Source: Diatrype stigma (Eukaryota; Ascomycota; Sordariomycetes; Xylariales; Diatrypaceae). Taken from it: a DNA stretch of 64,000 nucleotides. The position numbers and the translations under genes were made by a program. Under the pieces are notes generated by a model that saw only the letters and a list, made by a program, of their open reading frames with translations, was not told the DNA's origin and did no database searches. Shown in pieces: positions 33,033 through 43,800 of the stretch. Position 1 is the first letter of the stretch. Each line of letters opens with the position of its first letter. The DNA is taken from the NCBI GenBank assembly GCA_022225965.2, contig JAKJXP020000058.1, forward strand, positions 186,001-250,000, given 5' to 3'.

Positions 33033-33044
33033 GGGCTTATAACC
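33033..33044 (-). other. Primer-binding site, half-tRNA initiator Met type
   Basis: The minus strand reads GGTTATAAGCCC immediately after the 5' LTR. The initiator tRNA-Met anticodon arm contains GGGCTCATAACC, whose complement is GGTTATGAGCCC, so one mismatch is present (G to A). Confidence 0.65.
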
Positions 33045-33165
33045 TGATGGACGGGCATTGTAATGCGGAAAAAGGAAGCTGTATTGATAAAGGTTGTTGA
33101 AGCTAAAGGAAATCAGCTTTTGCTGTTTTAGGCTAAATATTCTGCGTTAGGGTGCTAGTGTAATA
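33045..33165 (-). repeat. LTR (5' LTR in element orientation)
   Basis: 121 bp, partner of 31760-31880. On the minus strand it begins TATTACACTAGCACC and ends CCGTCCATCA. The canonical TG start appears changed to TA. Confidence 0.85.
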
Positions 33166-33170
33166 GAAAT

Positions 33171-33504
33171 AATATATGATTCATACCTACGTATTGGGTG
33201 TCCCTGGTAGTATGATTGCACGACTATATTATCGTCAAAGTGCAACGGGATGAGGTAGAGCTATCCCACGCTCGAAAGAAAATCATTGGTGTCAAATAGC
33301 CGTGACTCCCCTGACGGTATTTTGACATAGTATCCCCTTGAACGTAACATCGAGTGATTCACCGGTCACATAGACCTGTAGCCGTACGTAGCGCCGAGTT
33401 ACATTTTAAATTGTATTTATACCTTCTCCTTTCCTTCTTCCTTCCCCCCTGCTTGCTTCCTTCTTTCGAAGGATTAGATCACATCATCAGGGAATCATAT
33501 CACC
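33171..33504. other. Promoter of the flavoprotein gene
   Basis: This is the 5' flank between the LTR element and the ATG at 33505. A C/T-rich tract at about 33421-33470 (CTTCTCCTTTCCTTCTTCCTT) is a common fungal core-promoter feature just upstream of start sites. Confidence 0.55.
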
Positions 33505-34601
33505 ATGTCTCACTTGGTAGACGTCCTGATCATTGGTAGCGGTCCGGCGGGACTGGCCTGTGCAGCTACTCTCGCCAGCCAACTGCACACGGCCATCGTC
33601 TTCAGCCATGGAAAGTTCCGCAACGACCCTGCAAGCTACATGCACACCGTCGCCGGCTGGGACTGGCGTGAGAAGAATAAGCTCCGTCAAACGCTGAAGA
33701 ACGACATCATCTCGCGGCATAGCAATATCATTCAGTTCCAGGATGTCGAGGTCGAGATCATAGTCAAGTTGAACAATCGCCAGTTCGAAGTAGTCGACAC
33801 CGCTGGTGTGAAGTACCTGGGGCGTAGGGTACTTCTCGCCACTGGCATCAGGGATCTCATGCCCAATTTACCTGGTTACAAGGAGTTGTGGGGTCGTGCC
33901 ATGTGAGTCTCCTTGCTGACCTCGATACCACAGTAGCAAGTCAGTTGAGTCCTAACCAAAACATATAGCTTTCCCTCGCTATTCTACGGTGGTTATGGAC
34001 CTCAATCCGGTACCGCAGGAATCTTGGCTACGGACCTGGTCGGGAATACTACCTTCGTTCCGGTGGTTGCAAGGATGGCCGGCCGGCTTGTGGAAACAGT
34101 GAATGTGTACACAGATGGAGCCGGAGAGGCGTTTACGAACACGATTAGATCCCTTCTAAGGGATACTACGAAGTACAAGTTCATCGACTCTAAGATCGTG
34201 AAGCTCGATAAGGCTCTTGATGTCGAGGGACGCACCAGAGTCGTGGTGAGCCTTGCGAATGGGCTCGTGAACAACGAGGCCTTTCTTGTATGTTTCGCCT
34301 TCCTGTCGTTCCAGCAGCCTTACCATGCTCCGATACCTGGTCTAACCCGAGAGTAACACAGGTTAATATTCCCTACTTCGTGATCAACGGCCGATTCGAA
34401 AGAGATCTAGGTGTCGAGATTGCGCCACAGGGCCATATCGACGTCCACCCTCCGTTATATGAGACTTCGGTTCCGGACGTGTTTGCCGCTGGCGACTGTG
34501 CGACATTCGTCAGGGGCATCCCGCAGGCTATCGCAATGGGCACATGTGCGGCTGCAGGATTGGCTCATTCATTACAGGCTGAGGATGATATTGCTCGCTA
34601 A
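33505..34601 (+). CDS. Thioredoxin-reductase-like flavoprotein lacking CxxC
   Basis: Predicted exons are 33505-33902, 33969-34287 and 34362-34601, giving 318 aa, with frame kept across two GT-AG introns. The N-terminal dinucleotide fold has GSGPAGLACA at residues 11-20. The second FAD motif near the C-terminus is VFAAGDCATFVRGIPQAIAMG, and the order matches fungal thioredoxin reductase-like proteins such as GliT. Where those proteins carry the redox CxxC (as in HCLFCHGYE), this one reads IFPSLFYGGYG with no cysteine. It therefore should bind FAD but cannot do disulfide exchange at that site. It may be a neofunctionalised oxidoreductase or a decaying member. It is isolated beside an LTR element. 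A nearby O-methyltransferase and GMC fragments hint at an old secondary-metabolism locus, which is only an inference. Confidence 0.8.
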
Positions 34602-35084
34602 GATGGATATTGGCTTATAATACAGTCCCTGCTGTAGATTAAGCTGTCGGTCCAACCCTATGTACTGGCTGGATCCATCAGGGGATGAGTCCCATCTACC
34701 CAAGTATCTATATGGCCCACTTTATTTGGCCTGTGGTATACTACGTTCTGCTGACATATGGCTGGTGTGAGGCTCAGGGGTAGAAGGGCCAATCAACTGA
34801 TACATACGCGGCACAGCGGTCCGACAAGTACGTGAACAGCCAACATCTTGTCGTATTGGCTCAGAGGGTCGTTACAATTTTTCTTTGTACAGACATCATC
34901 GGGACGTTAGGGCGGCATGTTGGTCATTGTTGGTTTCATGACTCCAAACATAGTTACCCCTTTGCATCTATATGCATAGCGTTGCAATAAATTCGCCTAA
35001 CCGCCCACTTATCCAACTAGGACTTGCCATGAACTTGAGAGTAACCTGCAGCCAGTTCTTATAATGCATTAACACCCGGAATAA
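34602..35084. other. Intergenic region
   Basis: This is the 3' flank of the flavoprotein gene. No gene is seen before the GMC pseudogene fragment. Confidence 0.5.
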
Positions 35085-35560
35085 TCATGACTCATGAATG
35101 CATAGCATGCTTATAATCCTACGGTAGTAAGGTATCACATGTCCGGGCCCGAGTCCGCTTCTTTGCAAGACCTGAGGGGTGTGGGGGGTTCCGGCCGCGA
35201 TGATGACCTCCCTTCTTGCTCGGACTTCCCAAGCTTTCTCGGGCATGTCGCTATCTCGTGGTGTGTAGCGCACATCCTCAGCGTCCTAGACACCGGTCTC
35301 GCTATAATCATGCGAGGGCGAGAGAATCACCTGTGTCACCCTATGGCCGGGTAGCAGATAGAAGTTGGGCCTGCTAGCCGGGCCGCCATCGTGATCGTAG
35401 TGGCCTGTCCTGGCGGATGACCGCCTCTGCGTCGCTGCGTGTCTGGAGGTAGGCGCCCAGTACACGCCCGACGCGTCACCGCTCGCACCCTCCTTGGGAA
35501 ACCTGAACCCTGGTATCTTCCTGAAAGCATGCCACATGACCACTGGGGTACTAACTACCT
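35085..35560 (-). pseudogene. GMC oxidoreductase fragment, middle part, inverted
   Basis: Minus-strand reading gives two GMC blocks in order: GFRFPKEGASGDASGVYWAP ... ARTGHYDHDGGPASRPNFYLLPGHRV, then after a stop WEVRARREVIIAAGTPHTPQ followed by VLQRSGLGP. The second is the GMC signature region after the substrate-domain insertion. No FAD-binding N-terminus or C-terminus is adjacent. The matching C-terminal part lies on the plus strand at 37840-38668, so the gene has been split by a rearrangement. Confidence 0.75.
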
Positions 35561-35979
35561 TGCTAAGTATGCAACAATCACAGCTCCTAACAAGGTCGAG
35601 AAGGCCAACAACGGTTCGCGGCCAGCCCACAAAAGTGACATGTCACACGCCCGAAGAACATTGGTAAACTCAATGGTTAATCCCTGAGTCCTACAGCATA
35701 AACCGTTACTCAGTAGGGAGGGGGGACCAGGCTAGACTGGCCCGCCACCATGGTAAGAGCCGTGAATACCGAATCAATAGAGCTGTATGGACGTGACTTC
35801 AACCGCGACAGACGACATAAGCCAGACCCTCTCGGAACTGAACTACCTGTTACATCATTTTTTTCTTCTTTTTTGTTTTGCCACTTTCCCTGCCTTTATA
35901 TCATCAATTCTCATTGTCATCCCCTCAACTCTTCACAATTTCATACTAACCCGGATTCTACCTTCCAGCTTGCTCAACT
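35561..35979. other. Promoter of the O-methyltransferase gene
   Basis: This 5' flank includes a T/C-rich tract at about 35860-35900. Chance ORFs overlap it. No separate gene was seen. Confidence 0.5.
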
Positions 35980-37644
35980 ATGGCGTCTTCGAGCAAACCT
36001 CCGCGCATGGTCGAATTGGCTTCCAAAATCAGCAGTTCGGTTGCCGAATTGCAGGAGCTCCTATCCGCCCAGGGGGAGCCCGCCCCATCTTTTGATGAAG
36101 ACAGCCCGCCGACCCTCCCCGATGGTGCCGGCCGCATTCAAGACGCCGTGCTGGACGCGACGCTCGAGCTCCACGAAATGCTTCTCGAGCCCATGTCCCT
36201 CATCTACAAATTCGCGGGTGTAAGTGTGTTTGCTTGCTTGCTTACGTACTTACCTTGGGCCCAAAGCTACTAAAAGAAAGAACGTGACTGACCGTCACTC
36301 TACCTAAGCTTGCCAACCTCGTCAGCCTCGACGTCATCTGCCGGCACCGCATTGCCGACATCGTGCCCGCAGCTGGCGGCCAGATCTCGTTCGGGGACAT
36401 CGCGGCGAAGACGGGCCTGCGGGAACACGTGGTCAGGCGTCTGCTCCGGCACGCGATGGCTATGCGGGTGTTCCAGGAGCCCGAGCCCGGCATGGTGGCC
36501 CAGACGCAAGCTTCCAGGCTCCTGGCCATCCCGTACATCAATGCCTGGGTCAGCCTAGGGGCCCGTGAGAGCTGGCCGGCTTCCACCAAGGTGAAACAAC
36601 TTTTCTTGTTCTTCTTCTTCTCTGTGAGCTGGATGGTGGGAGTACCCAGTAGTGGTAGTAGGCTGACATGGAATATACGTACTAACGTACGGCTTTAGAC
36701 GGTAGACGCGATGGAGAAGTGGCCGGAATCCGAAGAGCCCAACGAAACGGTCCGTAGTCCCAATCCTGTTGGCGGCTGGCTGGCGGCGCCAGCCAGAACC
36801 CAGTTCTTTTACCGTTGATGTCCCTAGACTGGATATCGACAAGATCCTGAAATACGTACTAACTATTTGAAAAACAAAGGGGTTTTCGCTTGCTAATAAC
36901 ACGGACAAGTCGATCTACGACGTCCTGGGCAACGACCCTGCACGGGCAATGCGCTTTGCTGCCTCGATGAAATCCTTCGACCATTTTCCCGGCTACGCCA
37001 CGGGAGAAGTGTCCAAGGCTTACGATTGGACTTCCTTAGGTGAAACGTATATGGTCGATGTTGGCGGCTCTAAAGGCCACGTATCCGTAGCAGTCGCGAA
37101 GCAGTTCCCGCGTCTTAAAATCCTCGTCCAGGATATGGCCATGGTCGTTAATGGGGCGGAAAGCAATATACCTGACGAGTTGAAGGGGCGCATTAGCTTC
37201 ATGGCCCATGGTTTGTTTGATCCACAGCCAGTACAAGCCGACGTTTATTTCTTCCGCATGGTCTTTCATAACTGGGCCGACAAATACGCTGTTAAAATCC
37301 TCAAGGCGCAGATACCCGCTCTCCGGCCTGGGGCCACGATCCTTATACAGGACACCGTTATGCCAGAGCCTAACCGTATGCCATTGTGGAAAGAGAGAAA
37401 TATGAGGTGTGCCACTACATCATAACCTTTGTTCTTATTACAACACAATCTAACAGCCCATAGGGGAATGGATTTGAACATGGCCACATTCTTTAATGCT
37501 CGCGAGAGATATCTGGACGAGTGGAAAGGTCTACTTGCAGCGGCTGATGATAGATTCGTCCTTCAGCGAGTAGTCAAGCCCGAGGAGTCTGTGTTCTCAA
37601 TCTTAGAGATCGTTTGGGACCCCTCCAGCTCTACGCCAACCTGA
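35980..37644 (+). CDS. SAM-dependent O-methyltransferase (plant/fungal OMT type)
   Basis: Predicted exons are 35980-36219, 36309-36590, 36699-36749, 36880-37406 and 37464-37644, giving 426 aa with consistent phases. The N-terminal half is a winged-helix dimerisation-like region (LDVICRHRIADIVPA, SFGDIAAKTGLREHVVRRLLRHAM). The Rossmann SAM site is YMVDVGGSKGHVSVAVAKQF. The catalytic-histidine region is FFRMVFHNWADKYAVKILK, followed by PALRPGATILIQDTVMPEP and DLNMATFFNARERYLDEW. This matches fungal secondary-metabolite O-methyltransferases of the sterigmatocystin/aflatoxin OMT type. Substrate is unknown, and no polyketide or peptide synthase lies in the window. The 17-codon third exon is unusually short but has good splice sites on both sides. 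Confidence 0.85.
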
Positions 37645-37839
37645 GCGTTCAGATGAGGGAATACCCACTGCGCCTAAGATCGGCCGGGTCGCTACCGCTC
37701 ACTCCAGATACTCAGTCATACATTGGCCAGCAGGTCGCAGTTATGTTCCCAGTACATGTTTTGACTAGCAAATCAGTTGCAATGCAATTTACCCATTTGA
37801 GATACCTAACGATGCTGTTATTTGATATGTAACTATCGG

Positions 37840-38668
37840 TTGATCGAGAAGAACGACAAATTGCTAGGATGGAACGGCATGGACGTGACAGCCAAGTTCC
37901 GGCCGACTGAGGATGAAGCAGCCACATTGGGAGACGATTTCCTCCAAGTCTGGAACCGCGAGTTCAGACCATATCCAGACAAGCCTCTCAGTATATCGGC
38001 TTGTTGTGAAATGTAGTGGAACTTACCCCTTGTTTTACATAAAAAATCCCGATTTTTGACAATAGCTTCCCGGCGGACCCAAAAGACATTCCGGTTGGTC
38101 AGTATTTCAGCATTTCTGCCTTTAGCGTGTACCCCCTTTCACCCGGCCATGTACATATCACGGGCCCCGGATTGAGCGATGAGCTTAATTTTGACCCCGG
38201 AATCTAGGGCGATGCTGCGAACACCGACATCAAAGTGAGTAGGTGGGCCTATAAGAACCAGCGGGAGATCGCACGGCGGATGGACATATACAGGGGCGAG
38301 GAACCTAGCTTCCACCCGCCGTTTTCGATCGACTCCCCAGCGAGTTGATCGATGTTGACGGGCCGCTTGGGATGGACATTCCAAACATCGAATACACAGC
38401 CGCAGATGACGGGGTTATTGACCAGTGGCTGCGCGAGAACGTGGCCACGACCTGGCACTCGTTGGGGACCTGCAAGATGGCGCCACGGGAGGAAAATGGC
38501 GTGGTCGACGAAACCCTCAGCGTTTATGGCGTTACGGGGCTGAGGGTTGCCGACCTCAGCACCCCCCCGTCCAATGTTGGCGCACACACGAATAACGTTG
38601 CGTTGACTATAGGTGAAAAGACTGCGAGCATCTTCATCGAGGAGCTGGGGCTAGCTCAGAAGACATAA
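37840..38668 (+). pseudogene. GMC (alcohol oxidase-like) C-terminal fragment
   Basis: Plus-strand reading gives KNDKLLGWNGMDVTAKFRPT ... GDDFLQVWNREF, then GHVHITGPGLSDELNFDPG followed by TAG. Next comes WAYKNQREIARRMDIYRGEE ... FHPPFSIDSPAS followed by TGA, then in another frame DGPLGMDIPNIEYTAADDGV ... WLRENVATTWHSLGTCKMAP ... DLSTPPSNVGAHTNNVALTI. This is the C-terminal half of a GMC alcohol-oxidase-like enzyme, including the catalytic WHSLGTCKM motif and the Asn of NVGAHTNN. In-frame stops and at least one frameshift make it non-functional. The upstream portion lies inverted at 35085-35560. Confidence 0.85.
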
Positions 38669-39131
38669 GAGGAGACCTTGTTGCCGAATCTCCTTTGTTT
38701 AGAAATACCTTGGTGCTAGGTAGTTTCATCAAATGAATGCCATGGTTTGGGGACAATTGCTTTGTCTGTGAGGATATCGAGAACACTACACGCATTGTAT
38801 CTTTGTGTGTCTACATTCACGTTCTGATAATATAGGAGATCCCCTATTGCAAAGCGAAGGACAATGGGAGCGCTTCATTCTGCCCCATGTCTCTGCTAAA
38901 CTTTAAACATAGCAATTGTGTTCCCTCAAAACATGATGTTCCAGGAACAACAGTTCTGTTATCATACAACTCATGTCCCGATTCTGTTCCTCACACATAT
39001 ATATATGAGGTGTAAAGGACCACTATGTCTGGTTTCTTGGACCATCATCACCATCATCACAACACATGCCAACACATCCAAACAACTCATCAACACACTC
39101 AAACCACTTATCAATATCCTCAATAAGCAAG
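38669..39131. other. Intergenic region
   Basis: This is the promoter side of the SprT-like gene. Short CA-rich runs (CATCATCACCATCATC, AACACA) occur just before the ATG. Confidence 0.5.
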
Positions 39132-39959
39132 ATGGCTAACATTTCATCTTCGCATCTGTCCCCGGCTTCCAGAGAGACTGTGGAACGGTTTGCTAGCCGC
39201 TCTGAGTTTTACCTTCAACTGCCGGGTGACCAACGCCACAAGATTTGGCAGTTCGACGGCCCGGACGCATCTTATTCCTACACCGGTCCCGATATCGTCA
39301 AATTTACTGAAGCCAACTGCCTCGCGGCGACCGCTGCTATCGATGACAATCTCTTGCATGAGTTCAGGAATAAGCTTCGGACCGAATGGGCGAGCAGCCA
39401 GAGCATTCCCTACGAGGGAATGGCCCTGGCCGAGCTGATCAGCGAGTATGTCGTGTGGGTAGATTATCTATTCTTCTTTGGCATTCTCACCCACGCGAAA
39501 ATCATTGACGGCAAACTGGAGGCCGAGAAGCCGCTGTATACGCTCGTCTTCCAGGAAGGGCTATATGATGCCGAGGGAAATGAACTGGAGGGGGTTTTCT
39601 TCCCGGACACCGTCGAAATGCACATCAACTTGCTCCAAAGCTCAGGCCAATTCCAGCCCCTCGACAGAGCGCTCGCCGTCATCGTCCACGAGATGACGCA
39701 CATGTACCTGGACGTCCTGACGCGGGATACCAGTCACGCCAGCTACTACCAGCACGTCTTCCAGAACCACGGCCATGGAATCCAGTTCCACGAACTGCTG
39801 CGGTTCAACCTCGTCCAGCTGTCCAAGTTGGCCCCTATGCCGTACCTGGGATATCTGGCTGCGAAGACCCATGAGGATCTGCGCCTTACACTCGCACAGC
39901 CAGCCGTCTCGGATGCTGAAGCGAAGGAGCTCATCGGATGCGGCGTCCACCACCGCTAG
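39132..39959 (+). CDS. SprT-like zinc metalloprotease
   Basis: This is a single exon of 275 aa. The metalloprotease signature HEMTH is at residues 186-190 (ALAVIVHEMTHMYLDVL), and a third histidine lies in NHGHGIQFHEL (215-220), the spacing of SprT-like/Spartan domains. The preceding block (ELEGVFFPDTVEMHINLL) corresponds to the strand before the active-site helix. No C-terminal zinc ribbon, SHP box or PIP box is visible, so a Spartan-like DNA-protein crosslink repair role is not supported beyond the fold. I prefer the ATG at 39132 (AAGATGG) over the upstream in-frame ATG at 39066, which has a poor context. Confidence 0.8.
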   Translation: MANISSSHLSPASRETVERFASRSEFYLQLPGDQRHKIWQFDGPDASYSYTGPDIVKFTEANCLAATAAIDDNLLHEFRNKLRTEWASSQSIPYEGMALAELISEYVVWVDYLFFFGILTHAKIIDGKLEAEKPLYTLVFQEGLYDAEGNELEGVFFPDTVEMHINLLQSSGQFQPLDRALAVIVHEMTHMYLDVLTRDTSHASYYQHVFQNHGHGIQFHELLRFNLVQLSKLAPMPYLGYLAAKTHEDLRLTLAQPAVSDAEAKELIGCGVHHR

Positions 39960-41230
39960 ATGCGCTGAGCTAGAGGAAACTGTCACAACATGGTGAGAAG
40001 CTTAAACTAGCTTCAATCTAGTAAGTCTCTGGCTTTCTTTTCTCTATGAGCTTACATTCGTCCGTACTTGGGCATCCAACTAACCCGAATTGCATCACAA
40101 TTCCCGATCATGCATCGATTTTTGGATAGGGTCTACAAGGACCGCATAAACATATGGCTGCTACGAGGCTACTAGATAGATAAGAATGCATGAAAAACGA
40201 GATTATTGGCGTGGTAAGTTCTCACTTTAACTGTGTGCTTCGGTGAAATCTTCCTTGTGTGTTGAAAAGTGAAAGTTAACAGAGTAGTCGTCACCTTCCC
40301 AGGCGGAGGTGCCGAGGTTGTTTATGTCGCGATATAGGGGCTAGATAAGAGAGCTTGGACACTCATTATTGGGTGATCGGTACCAAGCGGCTTGTACAGG
40401 TACGGGCAACAGGGCGATGGAAGTGCCCCTCCGCAGCTTCACGCAACGCATCTCAATGCTAATTACCCGCACCTCTCAGTCAATAGTGCTTCTAGACGTA
40501 ACTGAAGGCTTGAGGCTGAACAGGAAGTGGCACGGGTTTCGAGAGCATGTGCTGAAGATGAAATATTCGTATGTGTAGTAGCGGTAGTAGATGGTAGATC
40601 TATTGTGTTATTGTCGTTATAGTGTTGGTTGTGCTCTGAATGTTGGTGTATGTCAGTTTCCTGTTGGTTGCGAATGGAGTCAGTCTGACGACCTCTACAT
40701 CCCCTCCTTCAATACCACAGCAACGAATAACGGGTAGTAGAGTGAACAACTACTAGTACTAGGGTAGTGAGCGCCCCTGCTGAGCCAGCTGCGGGCCCGG
40801 TAGCAGCGAAGCTACTTCCATCAGAGTCTGTTTTGTGAGGGGCTTCACGTTGATGTAAAGGGTTTGCAAAGAACGATATACCGGTCCAAATAGGGGGGTC
40901 CCTTATGAAGTGGCGGCCTGATAACTAGCTCTCCAGTGTTATTAGGGGAGTTAACTACCTAGGCTTTAGCACAAGATAGTACACATACATGCACTACCTA
41001 GATCGTGCTAGCTTCGTCTGCCGATAATACAGCACGCTGAAGAGAGCGGAACGATTTCCGCTATGCCGGCCTGCTATGAACTGCGGATCCAGAAAAAATC
41101 CAAAAGTTCAAAGACATTGTCGCTGGCTGATAACCAAGAATTTGTAACTATCGCCCACCCCGTCGCATCAGGGCAACCAGGGCAAAAGAGGTCGACACAC
41201 ATTATACAGCAACACACCTTTGCTGTCGCA
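39960..41230. other. Intergenic region
   Basis: This holds the 3' flank of the SprT-like gene and the promoter of DBP4. The 69-codon ORF at 40369-40578 has no support. Nothing else was recognised. Confidence 0.5.
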
Positions 41231-43800
41231 ATGCCTTCCCATACCAATGCAAACGGGCACTCGTCGCAAAAGAACAAAACCCACAAATTCAAGGAGGTCA
41301 AGTCGCTAAAGAGGAAGAGAGAGCAGGATGACCTGCAAAAGCTCCAGAGCGCCGTTGACGATTTTGTACGTCATTGTAGCTTTCGCTTCATTTCCCTCCC
41401 CAGACAAAAGAGTGAATCGCACTAACTAGCCTTTCACCATTGCAGGATTCAAAGTCCAATGTGTCCAGGTTTTCGGAACTCCCCCTCTCCGGACCTACGT
41501 TATCCGGCCTCGAGGCGTCGCATTTCGAGAACCTAACCGATATCCAAGCTCGCGCCATATCCCTAGCTCTCAAGGGACGCGACATCCTCGCCGCTGCGAA
41601 AACGGGCAGTGGCAAAACCCTGGCCTTTCTTGTCCCTGTTCTCGAGCAGCTGTACCGCGCGCAGTTTACCGAATATGATGGGCTCGGCGCTCTCATCATC
41701 TCGCCCACCCGGGAACTCGCCGTCCAGATCTTCGAAGTCTTGCGCAAGATCGGCCGCCACCACACCTTCTCCGCCGGCCTCGTGATCGGTGGCAAGAGTC
41801 TCAAAGAAGAGGCGGAACGACTGGGCAGGATGAACATCTTGGTGTGCACACCGGGGCGCATCTTGCAGCATTTCGACCAAACGGCGGGACTTAATGTGGA
41901 TGATTTACGGCTGCTAGTGCTCGATGAAGCCGATCGTATAATGGACATGGGATTTCAGTCCACCATGGATGCGGTGGTCGAGCATTTACCCAAATCACGG
42001 CAGACGATGCTGTTCAGCGCTACACAGAGCAAGAAGGTATCGGATCTAGCTAGACTCAGTCTGAAGGATCCCGAGTATGTTTCCGTACATGAGGCTGCAA
42101 CGGCTGCCACGCCTTCTACCCTCAGTCAACACTATCTAGTCACCCCTCTATCCGAAAAGTTAACCACCCTATATGGTTTCATCAAGTCGAATCTCAAAAG
42201 CAAGATGATCGTGTTTCTTTCTTCTGGGAAACAGGTCAGGTTTGCTTATGAAAGTCTGCGCCATCTTCAGCCCGGTATTCCGCTCTTACACTTGCACGGG
42301 CGACAGAAACAAGTAGCGCGACTAGAGATCACATCTCGATTCACCTCGGCGAAGCACGCGTGTTTGTTTGCTACGGATGTGGTAGCACGCGGTGTCGACT
42401 TTCCGGCGGTAGATTGGATTTGCCAAGTAGATTGCCCTGAGGATGTAGACACATACATACATCGTGTTGGTCGTACCGCACGGTACGACAAGGAAGGAAA
42501 GGCAGTACTGTTTTTAGACCCTAGCGAAGAGGCGATGCTCAAGCGGTTAGAACAGCGCAAAGTGCCCATATTGAAAGTCAACGTACGGGAAAAGAAAAAG
42601 AAGACCATCCAGGACCAGATTCAAGACATGTGCTTCAAGGACCCGAACCTGAAATACCTCGCGCAGAAAGCCTTCACGAGCTACGTCCGGTCCGTGCACC
42701 TCCAGAAGGACAAGGAGATCTTCGACCTCAGCAAGCTGGATCTGGACGAGTACGCGGCGAGCCTCGGGCTTCCCGGAACCCCGCAGATCAAGTTCCAGAA
42801 GGGCGAGGACGCGAAGAAGCGGAAGAACGCGCCGAGGGCGGCGCTCTCGAGCGACTCGGAGTCCGAGTTCGACGAGAACGGCAACCAGAAGAAGCGCAGG
42901 AAGAAGGGAGAGGTGCGGACCAAGTACGACCGCATGTTCGAGCGCGTGAACCAGGACGTCCTCACGAGCCACTACACCAATATGGTTGGCGATGGCGAAA
43001 AAGACAACGAAGACGACGACGACGACTTCCTGTCAGTGAAGCGCATTATCAAAGTCGACGACGGCACGGGCCAGCCCGAGCTCTCGGCCGCCGAGTTCAC
43101 GACGCCGCAGCTGGCGCCGGGGACCAAGATCATCACGGGGCTGGGCGGGGACCAGCCGCTGGTGGTGGACTCGAAGCGGCGCGAGAAGCTGCTCAAGTCG
43201 AAGAAGGCGCTCCTCAAGTTCAAGGGCAGGGGCGAGAAGGTCGTGTTCGACGACGACGGCGTCGCCCACCACCCCTACCGCATCAAGGACGAGGCCGAGT
43301 TCCGCCGCGAGGGCGGCGACGCCGAGGCGCAGCGCCGCGCCTTCGTCGAGGCCGAGGCCGCCCGCGTCCGCGACGACGACGTGGAGGACAAGCAGCGCGC
43401 GAAGGATCGCATCCGCGAGAAGAGGGAGAGGAGGAAGCAGAGGGAGAAGGAGGAGGCCGAGGGCGGTGTTGGTACGGTGGCTACCTTGGGCCCGAGAGGG
43501 GCCGAGGACGGGGACGAGGATCCCCTGGCGTTGTTGGCTTCGCTGCCCATTGCGGGTGGGGATAGGAGTGAAGATGATGATGATGATGATGGAGATAGAG
43601 AGGGGCGGGAAGAAGAGACGCGGCCGAGGAAGAAGGCGAAGAAGTGGTTCGAGACGGGCAGCGATGACGATGACGAAGGGGGCGGTAGCAAGAGCAAGGA
43701 TAAGAAGAAGGGCAAGGGCAGGAAGGTCATCGAGGTTGCGGGCGAACCGGATACCCTAGAGGATCTTGAGGCGTTGGCTACTGGGCTGCTGGATGATTGA
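41231..43800 (+). CDS. DBP4: DEAD-box RNA helicase Dbp4 (Hca4)
   Basis: Exons are 41231-41365 and 41446-43800, giving 829 aa. The 80-nt GT-AG intron has an ACTAAC branch site. All helicase motifs are intact: the Q-motif region before residue 80, motif I AKTGSGKT (96-103), PTRELA, TPGR, DEAD (205-208), SAT (236-238), [11 protein letters not shown] and HRVGRTAR. The C-terminal 430 residues follow the Dbp4 pattern, with [21 protein letters not shown], then a Lys/Glu/Asp-rich tail with [12 protein letters not shown] and HHPYRIKDE. Dbp4 acts in the nucleolus on U14 snoRNA and early 18S rRNA processing. The start ATG at 41231 gives [20 protein letters not shown], a typical Dbp4 N-terminus. Confidence 0.95.

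Larger units (their letters stand above)
31760..33165 (-). mobile_element. Short Copia-type LTR retroelement, non-autonomous
   Basis: The element is 1,406 bp with 121-bp direct terminal repeats and an exact 5-bp target duplication, GAAAT, at 31755-31759 and 33166-33170. On the minus strand the 5' LTR (33165-33045) is followed at once by GGTTATAAGCCC. With one G-to-A change this is the complement of the initiator tRNA-Met anticodon region, the half-tRNA primer site of Copia elements. The 3' LTR is preceded by a purine tract, ACGGGGGTA. The interior shows only decayed short frames on the minus strand (for example 32227-31940 and 32828-32643) that might be gag remnants. No reverse transcriptase or integrase motif is visible. 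Confidence 0.8.

Noticed and set aside
33505..38668. A complete secondary-metabolite gene cluster
   Set aside because: There is no polyketide, peptide or terpene synthase and no transporter or cluster regulator. Only a flavoprotein, a methyltransferase and broken GMC pieces are present.
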